A DNA stretch of 64,000 nucleotides. Origin: Lysinibacter sp. HNR (GTDB taxonomy: Bacteria > Actinomycetota > Actinomycetes > Actinomycetales > Microbacteriaceae). The stretch's first letter is position 1. Each line of letters begins with the position of its first letter. The notes beneath the pieces are model-generated. The model saw only the letters and a program-made list of their open reading frames with translations, did no database searches and had not been told where the DNA came from. The DNA lies in assembly GCF_029760935.1 (NCBI RefSeq), contig NZ_CP121684.1, positions 1,364,001 through 1,428,000 on the forward strand. Direction: 5' to 3'. Shown piece after piece: positions 49,867 to 57,541 of this stretch. A program made the translations under genes and the position numbers.

Positions 49867-50786
49867 GAGCGCCCCCGTTGAGTCCTGGCTGGTAACCGCG
49901 TCACAAGTCTTTCCTGACCAGGTCTCTGTGGAATTTATGGTAAGTATTCATGGCAACATTAACCAGATGATATGGGCTTCCCCTAGTGCAAGAAGGCTCA
50001 ATGGAAATCTCTTGAGCGCCTTGCTAATATTGCATAAAATAGTGTGGTGCAGCCCATCACTGTATTGATCAAGGAGGATGCCGTGTATGACCCGTAGCCC
50101 GCTCCGATTGAGGCGTTCTGTGGGGTGTGAGGGTTGTGTTGACAGGGCCCGTCACAGTTCCGGGTGTAGAACGGCTACGTGAAATTATGGCGTCTGGTAT
50201 GACGGCAAAGATGCTCGGTATTCGTTGGGTAAACACAAGTTCGCTTGTGAATGCGCTAGAGGTTGGTGGTGTGCTCTCTGATCTCTGGGCTGTTCGCTCA
50301 GAACAAGCCGGATCGGGTCAAGGTGCCACCTAAATATGTAATAACAGGCCTCGACCTATGGGGCCGTGGGCGCCATAGATTTGTATTGCTCGATTTAGTT
50401 GTAAATCGTTTACTGCAAAAATACCGAATCAGAGTTACTGGTTTTTCTCACTTTATGTTAATTCTGGGAGGTTTTTCATAAACGAATGCTTTCGATGGGT
50501 TACTCTTTGCTAAGAGAACCTTTGAGGATTTGGATTGTTATGTTACACAAAATATTGGATAGCGTGGAAAGTGCTACGGGCCAGACCTCTTGCCCTGGTG
50601 TTTCGAGGTCTGCAAGTCATCAAACTTTGCTATTAAGAGGTCACGCTCTAACAAAGCGATATGCCGTTACGATTTTTCTTGCTCTAGGTGTAAAATATTT
50701 TGTTATTATGCTGAGTGCACTGTTACCGACCCCGCGGATGGATACTAAGGCGAACCCTTGTGTCTTCCAATCCGCAGGTTTACCGC
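49867..50786. other. Gene-poor decay region
   Basis: About 900 nt without a recognisable intact gene. A 68-codon frame at 50,127-50,333 could be a gene fragment but resembles nothing I know. Together with the broken MFS gene this is an area of degradation upstream of murT. Confidence 0.6.
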
Positions 50787-52118
50787 ATGCGTAATTTTTT
50801 CTCCGCTGTTATCGGTAAGACTGTGCGGCAGGTGGCTCGGTTGCGCGGTGGTGGATCTGCGCTGCCTGGTCTTGTGGTCGAACGCCTGGACCCGGGATAC
50901 CTTGCCAGGGTGCTTGGTCAGCTTCCTCACGGCGTTGTTGTTGTGAGTGGCACCAACGGTAAGACAACAACAACCAAGATGATTGTTGAGATGCTTGAGT
51001 CTCGTGGACTGCGTGTGTTTACGAACCGCACCGGATCCAACTTTTCTCGCGGAGTTATTGCCGCAGCACTGCAGGAGTGCAGTATCTCTGGCAAGCTTGA
51101 CGCGGACGTCGCGGTGCTTGAACTCGATGAAGCCCACGCGATGTATTTTATTGAGCAGGTTAAGCCTCGCTTCACATTATTGCTGAACGTGCTGCGGGAC
51201 CAGCTGGATCGTTTTGGTGAGATCGATACCACGGCAAAGTTGCTGCAACGGATCGCCGACGCGACGACCGAGGGACTGGTTGTGAATCGCGAGGATCGGC
51301 TCGTCGCTGAAATCGGGGAACGAACACGCACTCGTAAGATCTCTCCACCGCGGGTGCGGGAATTCGGCCTCTCGAACGCGCTGCTCTCTACCTTTCCCAG
51401 TGACGACGATTTTCATGCGGGTGTCGCGGAAGTCGCAGGTGCAGTAGAGCGACCCGACGCGGACGTGATGCTCATTGAGATGGATGATCGCGAAGCTGTG
51501 TTTCGCATTGACGGCCAGGACTTCCGCGCCGAGCTGCAACTTGAAGGACTCTACAATATTTTTAATGCGGCGGCAGCGCTCTCGACGGTGCGAATGGTGT
51601 TGCAAGACTCGGGTCTTGCCGCACAAGCTGAGGGTCATCGGGTGGAAACAGAGAATAAGATGTTGGTTTCCTCTCTCGCCGAGGTTCGTCCAGCCTTTGG
51701 CCGAGGCGAAAAACTGGTGTTGGACGGACAGCCTCTTAACCTTGTTCTCGTAAAAAACCCTGCAGGTTTCCGGCTTGCCCTCGCATCCTTTGATCCCGAT
51801 GGTGTCGCTGTGATGATCGCAATCAACGATCAATATGCCGATGGCCGTGACATGTCGTGGTTGTGGGACGTCGATTTTACCTCGCTTGCAACGCGGGGAG
51901 TTGCGACCGTGAGCGGTACGCGTGCTTGGGACATGGCGTTGCGGTTGGAACACGACGATGTTCCGGTTGGCAGTGTCCAGGAGAACCTGAGTGAGGCACT
52001 ACGTGAGTTCTGTGATGCTAGCGTTGATCAGCCTCGTCTCATCTATTGCACATACACCGCCATGCTTGCCCTCCGCAAAGAACTTGCCGAACTGACTGAA
52101 GTGGAGAATGTCTGGTGA
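50787..52118 (+). CDS. murT: MurT, lipid II isoglutaminyl synthase Mur-ligase subunit
   Basis: A 443-residue protein from ATG 50787. VVSGTNGKTTTTKMI is the Mur ligase P-loop; DVAVLELDEAH and LLLNVLRDQLDRFGE are typical; then the C-terminal MurT domain (LILVKNPAGF-like region, DGRDMSWLWDVDF). With GatD it amidates the Glu of the stem peptide. The Cys4 zinc ribbon found in characterised MurT proteins between the two domains is absent here. It overlaps gatD by 4 bp. Confidence 0.93.
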   Translation: MRNFFSAVIGKTVRQVARLRGGGSALPGLVVERLDPGYLARVLGQLPHGVVVVSGTNGKTTTTKMIVEMLESRGLRVFTNRTGSNFSRGVIAAALQECSISGKLDADVAVLELDEAHAMYFIEQVKPRFTLLLNVLRDQLDRFGEIDTTAKLLQRIADATTEGLVVNREDRLVAEIGERTRTRKISPPRVREFGLSNALLSTFPSDDDFHAGVAEVAGAVERPDADVMLIEMDDREAVFRIDGQDFRAELQLEGLYNIFNAAAALSTVRMVLQDSGLAAQAEGHRVETENKMLVSSLAEVRPAFGRGEKLVLDGQPLNLVLVKNPAGFRLALASFDPDGVAVMIAINDQYADGRDMSWLWDVDFTSLATRGVATVSGTRAWDMALRLEHDDVPVGSVQENLSEALREFCDASVDQPRLIYCTYTAMLALRKELAELTEVENVW

Positions 52119-52843
52119 GTGAAACCTCCCAAGAGCTTTTGATTGTCTCTCTGTACCCGCGTGATATGAATATTTATGGTGATCGCGGTAACGTGCTCGC
52201 CCTGACCCGTCGCGCTCGTGCCCATCGCTTTACTCCACGAGTCGTCGAGGTGAATCCCGGAGACGCTTTACCCGAGCACATTGACATTATGATCGGTGGT
52301 GGTGGCCAGGACTCCGGCCAAAGCCGGGTTGTCAAGGATTTGGCTCAGCGCGCTGAGACGATTCGGGATCTCGCAGCGGACGGCATCCCGATGCTGATGG
52401 TGTGCGGCCTGTACCAACTATTCGGTCACCGTTTCATTACGCACGACGGAGACGAGCTGATGGGCATCGGCGTGCTTGACGTTGAGACTCGCGGGGGAGC
52501 AGAGCGTATGATTGGTAACACCGTACTCGACTCCGAAGAATTTGGTGAGATCATCGGCTACGAGAACCACAGCGGTAACACGACACTGGGTCCGGAATCG
52601 CGTCCCCTGGGGCGGGTGATCCAGGGTGCGGGCAATAATCCCCATGACGGGGTGGAGGGTGCTCGATCAGCCAGTGTGATCGGTACCTATCTGCACGGAT
52701 CTTTGCTACCGAAGAATCCCGCTCTTAGCGACTTCTTGATTGGCAAAGCAGCAACACGGCGCTACGGCTCATTTACCCCGGTCGCCGGGGAAGACCCCAC
52801 AGCGCACCGCGCCCGAGAAAGTGCGAGGCGTCGCCCGCGGTAG
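52115..52843 (+). CDS. gatD: GatD, glutaminase subunit of lipid II isoglutaminyl synthase
   Basis: A 242-residue class I glutamine amidotransferase. Nucleophile C97 in LMVCGLYQ and His194 in GTYLHG fit S. aureus GatD. It produces ammonia for MurT. GTG start in the last codons of murT. Confidence 0.93.
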   Translation: MSETSQELLIVSLYPRDMNIYGDRGNVLALTRRARAHRFTPRVVEVNPGDALPEHIDIMIGGGGQDSGQSRVVKDLAQRAETIRDLAADGIPMLMVCGLYQLFGHRFITHDGDELMGIGVLDVETRGGAERMIGNTVLDSEEFGEIIGYENHSGNTTLGPESRPLGRVIQGAGNNPHDGVEGARSASVIGTYLHGSLLPKNPALSDFLIGKAATRRYGSFTPVAGEDPTAHRARESARRRPR

Positions 52844-53083
52844 TGAGTCGTTCGTGAGCTTCGGGGATGAAGCCTTCTATGGACCCTCGTGAGGTGTTGT
52901 TGCTTTCATCATCTGGGCAGGTAGCAGTGGCAAAACGTTTCACAAGTGTGGTCGGAGCATCGTCGTGGCCGTGTGTGAGGCAAACGGATTGACCAGACGC
53001 GCATATTATTCTCTTCCTTACGTTTATGCTAGCGTTTTGTTGGATGGTTATGTACTTGGCTCATCAGGGAGGGAATCTCATAC
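52844..53083. other. Intergenic region after gatD
   Basis: No gene is supported in 240 nt. A TTGACC hexamer near 52,990 and TATGCT near 53,022 are too far apart for a usual promoter. AGGGAGGG lies before the methyltransferase ATG. Confidence 0.5.
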
Positions 53084-53782
53084 ATGTCCGCATCCAAACC
53101 AGAGCATATTGCCGACGAACTGCTTAAACGGCAAATACAGTACTACTCTGACCGTGCCCCCGTATACAACGATTGGTGGCTGCGAAAAGGTTCTTTTGAC
53201 CAGGGCGACGAATTGAATAGGGTCTGGTTCGATGACATCAACGCTGTGTCGAGAGTGCTTGAAGACACAGAGCTGGGTCAGGAATGTATCGAGCTTGCAC
53301 CCGGCACCGGAATGTGGTCTGTCAAGCTTGCGCCCCGCGTAGCCAGATTGACGCTGGTAGACGGTTCGCATGAGATGCTGCGCTATAACCCTGTTGTTGC
53401 GGAGCCGAATGTGCGCGTCGAAATTGCAAATCTTTTTGAATGGCAGCCTTCCCGGACCTACGATTCCGTGGTTTTTAGCCTGTGGGTCTCCCACATTCCC
53501 GAGGAGAGGCTTGACGGATTTTTTCAATTGGTCTCTAACCTATTGGTTCCCGGCGGTGCGATTTTTTTCATCGAGAATTTGCAGGGTGCCGACAGCGCAT
53601 CCTGTGTAGAGGGAGGGGAGGGAGAGACAAGCGTGCGTCCGCTGAACGACGGACGCACCGCAACCATCGTGAAAAACTTTTTTAGTGACGAACGCCTGAC
53701 CGAGTCGGCGGACACCGCTGGCATTGATCTCCAATTGCTCCATACCAAGTATTTTCTCGTGGGGCAGGGAACCAAGCGTTAG
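53084..53782 (+). CDS. Class I SAM-dependent methyltransferase
   Basis: A 232-residue enzyme. ECIELAPGTGMWSVKLA is motif I (glycine-rich), LTLVDGSHEML motif II, IANLFEWQPSRTYDSVVFSLWVSHI motifs III/IV. Acceptor unknown; small soluble methyltransferases of this type act on metabolites. GGGAGGG precedes ATG. Confidence 0.88.
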   Translation: MSASKPEHIADELLKRQIQYYSDRAPVYNDWWLRKGSFDQGDELNRVWFDDINAVSRVLEDTELGQECIELAPGTGMWSVKLAPRVARLTLVDGSHEMLRYNPVVAEPNVRVEIANLFEWQPSRTYDSVVFSLWVSHIPEERLDGFFQLVSNLLVPGGAIFFIENLQGADSASCVEGGEGETSVRPLNDGRTATIVKNFFSDERLTESADTAGIDLQLLHTKYFLVGQGTKR

Positions 53783-53923
53783 CCACGTGCGAGCCTGGTC
53801 GGTCCCACGTGTTCAGTATGGGCTTAGATCGGGTTAGCGACGAGGTTGACCGGCTGCCGCTGATCCGAGGAGTTATGCGCGCGGTGGACGGGTCTTTGTT
53901 GTCGTTTAAAAACTGGGGGGTGC

Positions 53924-54340
53924 TCAGCCTGTTTGGGTCTCAGCGAGGGAACGCTCGAGCAGCTCACGAAGCACGTCACGATCTATCCCGGTCAGTCTGG
54001 TGAGGTAAAGACATACTTTGCTGGCACGATGTTTACCGAGCTTCTCCATTAGATCGGGCCAGTGTTCTGAGAAGTCATTATTGAGATAGATCGTGTGCTG
54101 ACGGGGGCCCGGTGCGAAAGCTAGCAGCGGGGCGCGACCCTCGTGTCCGCTCTCGTAACGGTAGGTGTATTCTCCGAAACCGAGGATGCGCTTTGCCCAC
54201 ACGACAGGTTCTTTGCCGCTCACTTCTTTGAAGAGTGTGAGCAATTCCTCGGCCTCGGTACGTCGGGGCCCTGTGGCGCGGTCGAGGACCTCTTCGATGG
54301 GAAAATCGGACGGGGACATCGCGGGTTGCTTCGTGGCCAA
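53924..54340 (-). CDS. DUF1801 domain protein
   Basis: A 138-residue protein of the YdhG/DUF1801 group: PRRTEAEELLTLFKEVSGKEPVVWAKRILGFGEYTYRYESGHEGRAPLLAFAPGPRQHTIYLN, GKHRASKVCLYLTRLTGIDRDVLRELLERS. Function is not established; the fold is a SufE-like or iron chaperone-like alpha/beta one. Freestanding. Confidence 0.85.
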   Translation of the reverse strand: MATKQPAMSPSDFPIEEVLDRATGPRRTEAEELLTLFKEVSGKEPVVWAKRILGFGEYTYRYESGHEGRAPLLAFAPGPRQHTIYLNNDFSEHWPDLMEKLGKHRASKVCLYLTRLTGIDRDVLRELLERSLAETQTG

Positions 54341-54543
54341 TGGGTGCTCCTCGCAATCGTGATGGGTATTTCAAGTGTATAGCGACAGCACAATCAGCGG
54401 GATCGGTTATTTCAGCGAACTCTCTGCTGTCTGCGCTACCCAAAAGGTCAGGCTTTATTCTGGTTGCGGCGGGGGGTCTGCTGAGTGTGATTGCTTCGGT
54501 GAGTCGTATGGCTACTCCCCGTGCTGTGCCTCACTGGAGCTGA

Positions 54544-54921
54544 TCACAATGGCGAGTGCACGCGCTCCTGAGCATTTGGGTGTGCAATTGAGGTTAGAAC
54601 AAAAGCGAGAGAGTCAATAACTTCAGGAATTACTCGGTAGTGCGCCCATACTCCTCGCTTTTCGCGGGCAAGTATTCCGGAATCGGTCATGATCTTCAGG
54701 TGGTGGGAGACAGTGGGCTGTTTGATTCCTAGGGGTTTGGGCATATCACAAGCGCAAAGCTCCCCGCCATCGGCCGCCGCGATCATAGACAGTAGTCGCA
54801 ATCGGGTTGGGTCGGAGATTACCTTGAGGATGCGTCCCAAATCATCAGCTTGGGTCGTGTTCAGTACGCGTTCAGCACCAGGGGCGCAGCACGTTATCTG
54901 TTCCACTGTCGAAATTACCAT
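54544..54921 (-). CDS. arsR: ArsR arsenic-responsive repressor
   Basis: A 125-residue ArsR/SmtB protein. Winged HTH: DPTRLRLLSMIAA...QPTVSHHLKIMTDSGILAREKRGVWAHYRV. C11, C12 and C56/C58 (ELCACD) match the Corynebacterium-type arsenite site (paired N-terminal Cys plus one in the alpha3 area) rather than the E. coli one. Represses itself and arsDA through the palindrome between them. Confidence 0.93.
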   Translation of the reverse strand: MVISTVEQITCCAPGAERVLNTTQADDLGRILKVISDPTRLRLLSMIAAADGGELCACDMPKPLGIKQPTVSHHLKIMTDSGILAREKRGVWAHYRVIPEVIDSLAFVLTSIAHPNAQERVHSPL

Positions 54922-54941
54922 GAGATAACAATGACATACAT

Positions 54942-54957
54942 ATTGACAATCGTCAAT
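54942..54957. promoter_or_regulatory. ArsR operator
   Basis: ATTGACAATCGTCAAT is a perfect palindrome (ATTGAC-aatc-GTCAAT) centred between the divergent arsR and arsD genes. An ATCAATA-type half-site lies further right. Confidence 0.75.
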
Positions 54958-55028
54958 GTCTGGTGCATGATATGAAGATATCGATAGCCATCAATATAAG
55001 GCTGCGTGGAACAGAATGGAGTAAACCA

Positions 55029-55418
55029 ATGACCTCAGTAGTGCTCTTTGATTCGGAGTCGTGCTGCAATACCGCGAACGATGGTGGCGCTGGTGCGCGT
55101 GGAGTAGCCGAGTTCGTCGCTGCATCCAAACGGCTGGAAGCACGGGGTGTAACCGCTAGCAGGTTCACGCTCAGTTCGGCTCCGGAGGAGTTCGTGGCCA
55201 ATACCGAAATTGCACAGTTGCTCGCTGCCAGTGGCGCGTCGGCACTGCCTGCTCTCGTGATTGACGGCGAGATTAAAGCCTCGGGCCGCTACCCAAGCAT
55301 CGAAGAGCTTGTTGCCTGGACAGGTGTTAGTCTTCCCTCAAGTGAGACAACGCTGTCACTTGTGCAGGACGAGATAGCGTGCTGCTCGATCGAAACCCTT
55401 GCTCAGGCTGTTCGGTGA
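55029..55418 (+). CDS. arsD: ArsD arsenite metallochaperone
   Basis: A 129-residue thioredoxin-fold protein. C12-C13 in SESCCNT is the arsenite-binding pair; the third Cys at about 18 of E. coli ArsD is absent. A second pair, ACC, near residue 118 is present. It hands arsenite to ArsA. The stop overlaps arsA (GTGA). Confidence 0.9.
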   Translation: MTSVVLFDSESCCNTANDGGAGARGVAEFVAASKRLEARGVTASRFTLSSAPEEFVANTEIAQLLAASGASALPALVIDGEIKASGRYPSIEELVAWTGVSLPSSETTLSLVQDEIACCSIETLAQAVR

Positions 55419-57202
55419 GCGCCCCCCTGGTCGCGCTTCAGGACGCGCCAAAGTTCCTGTTTTTTACCGGTAAAGGCGGCGTGGGAAAAACTTCGCTTGC
55501 ATGCGCTGCAGCGGTTGCGTTGGCTGACCAGGGCAAACGCGTCCTACTCGCCTCAACAGACCCAGCTTCTAACGTGGGCCAGATGTTTGAACAGGCCGTT
55601 GGGGTTAGCGTCACACCTATCACTACCGTACCGAGACTGTCTGCGATAGAGATCGACCCAAACCAGGCCGCAGAAGCTTACCGAGAACGAATCTTGGGTC
55701 CCGTCCGTTCGGTTCTTCCCTCGGAAGTAGTAGCCGGAATCGAGGAACAGCTTTCCGGTGGCTGCACAACTGAGATAGCCGCATTTGACGAGTTTACATC
55801 GCTGCTTACAAACCCCAGCGTGCTCGCAGACTTTGATCACATTGTCTTTGATACTGCACCAACCGGACACACAATCCGGATGCTACAACTCCCCGCTGCC
55901 TGGACAGGATTCATCGAGAACTCTGACGGTGCCGTATCTTCGGTCGGCCCACTCGCTGGGCTTGCAAAGAACCGCCGACGCTACTCAGGAGCAGTGGATG
56001 CACTCGCTGACCCAACACAGACACTCCTAGTGTTGGTAACGCGAGCACAGACAAGTGCGCTGGCTGAGGCTGCCCGCACCAGCGACGAACTGCGCGAGTT
56101 GGGTATCAATCGGCAACACCTAATAGTGAATGGTGTTTTGCCCGCCCACGAAGCAGAAGGGGATGTAATAGCAGCAGCAGTGGTGGCCCGCGAGTCTGCC
56201 GCTATCAGTGCGATGCCCAAAAACTTGGCCGAGATACCACAAGATGATGTAACGCTACGACCAGAAAACGTTATGGGAGCCAATTTGCTCCGCAATCTTC
56301 TCCGGGAAGCACTCCCGGTTCCGATGCTCCCGGGTAGATCGGATGTTGAGCAAGTCAATATTGGATCCCTGGAGCCCTTGATTGATGAACTGGCGTCCGC
56401 TGGTCATGGCCTAGTCATGACGATGGGTAAGGGCGGGGTGGGGAAAACCACAATCGCGGCTGCAATAGCTGTAGGACTAGCCCAACGTGGGCACCAGGTT
56501 CACTTGACAACGTCTGATCCAGCCGCGCATCTCGATGAGACGATAGGTTCACCATCTGATCGAATCACTGTGTCACGCATCGATCCAGAGTCGGAGCGTG
56601 AGCGCTACAAATCACACGTCCTAAACACCCGTGGGGTAAATTTAGACACGCAAGGTCTTGCCGTTCTTGCCGAGGATTTAGAATCCCCTTGCACTGAGGA
56701 AATCGCAGTCCTCCAGGCGTTCGCTGGAACCGTTATCGAAGCTAGGAATAGTTTTGTCGTGATGGACACCGCGCCTACCGGGCACACCCTCCTGCTCCTC
56801 GACGCGGCAGGTGCGTATCACCGGGAAGCGATTCGTCAGCTTGGCACCGACGACAACACCCTGTCTGCCACTCTGGGGATACTTCAAGACCCCATAACCA
56901 CCAAAGTACTCATCACAACCCTGGCGGAAGCAACTCCCATACTGGAAGCGACTGCTCTCCAAGAGGAACTCCGTCGCGCACATATCGAACCATGGGGGTG
57001 GGTAATTAACCAGTCACTAAACGGTCTCGAACTGGAATCAACACTTCTTGGGGCACGGGCCGCCTCCGAAGTGCCACACCTTCGAGTAGTTCTCGACACC
57101 CTCGCACGCCGTGTCGCCATCGTTCCGTTACAAGCGAGCGAGCCACGAGGAACAGTAGCGCTGACTGAACTCGCTTCCGCAGCGCTGACCACCGTCAACT
57201 AA
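55415..57202 (+). CDS. arsA: ArsA arsenical pump-driving ATPase
   Basis: A 595-residue, two-domain ATPase from GTG 55415. Each half has P-loop GKGGVGKT (A1 Thr/Ser, A2 Thr) and DTAPTGHT. Cys in SGGC-TEIA and ESPC-TEEIA match E. coli metalloid Cys113 and Cys422. Provides energy to an ArsB/Acr3 pump, which is not encoded nearby. Confidence 0.95.
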   Translation: MSAPLVALQDAPKFLFFTGKGGVGKTSLACAAAVALADQGKRVLLASTDPASNVGQMFEQAVGVSVTPITTVPRLSAIEIDPNQAAEAYRERILGPVRSVLPSEVVAGIEEQLSGGCTTEIAAFDEFTSLLTNPSVLADFDHIVFDTAPTGHTIRMLQLPAAWTGFIENSDGAVSSVGPLAGLAKNRRRYSGAVDALADPTQTLLVLVTRAQTSALAEAARTSDELRELGINRQHLIVNGVLPAHEAEGDVIAAAVVARESAAISAMPKNLAEIPQDDVTLRPENVMGANLLRNLLREALPVPMLPGRSDVEQVNIGSLEPLIDELASAGHGLVMTMGKGGVGKTTIAAAIAVGLAQRGHQVHLTTSDPAAHLDETIGSPSDRITVSRIDPESERERYKSHVLNTRGVNLDTQGLAVLAEDLESPCTEEIAVLQAFAGTVIEARNSFVVMDTAPTGHTLLLLDAAGAYHREAIRQLGTDDNTLSATLGILQDPITTKVLITTLAEATPILEATALQEELRRAHIEPWGWVINQSLNGLELESTLLGARAASEVPHLRVVLDTLARRVAIVPLQASEPRGTVALTELASAALTTVN

Positions 57203-57210
57203 ATGTATTT

Positions 57211-57253
57211 GGGGTGTGCGTGTTATAGACCTGATCTGTAACACGCACACCCC
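57211..57253 (+). terminator. Terminator after arsA
   Basis: GGGGTGTGCGTGTTA and TAACACGCACACCCC form a perfect 15-bp stem. The downstream GCTCTTGTC is only mildly T-rich, but the stem is very strong. Confidence 0.8.
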
Positions 57254-57392
57254 GCTCTTGTCAGGCTCACCTAACAGGTGTAGAGGAAACGATTCGGTGT
57301 CTGGTTGTGTGTGACGAGATTACTGTACTCGATCTCACTGGAGCATTCTCAAAATTCACAAACCACGGTTAGGTGTTTGAGTACGTCTTGGG

Positions 57393-57465
57393 TGCCCCCG
57401 GCTGGATTCGAACCAGCGACCAACAGATTAGAAGGCTGTTGCTCTATCCCCTGAGCTACGGAGGC
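57393..57465 (-). tRNA. tRNA-Arg (TCT)
   Basis: Acceptor GCCTCCG/CGGGGGC, anticodon loop CTTCTAA (TCT), T-arm GCTGG-TTCGAAT-CCAGC. CCA not encoded. Confidence 0.97.
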
Positions 57466-57541
57466 GACAAGGAATCATTTTAGCGCAATACGGTGCTGCA
57501 CGTCGAAACGATTCCTCGGACACGGCGCAGAAATGTAATAC

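Noticed and set aside
50127-50333. 68-codon ORF in the decay zone
   Set aside because: No ribosome site and no recognisable similarity; lies among broken sequence.
55379-55414. Longer arsA start
   Set aside because: The extra 12 codons are the shadow of the arsD 3' end; the GTGA overlap at 55415 is the usual coupled start.
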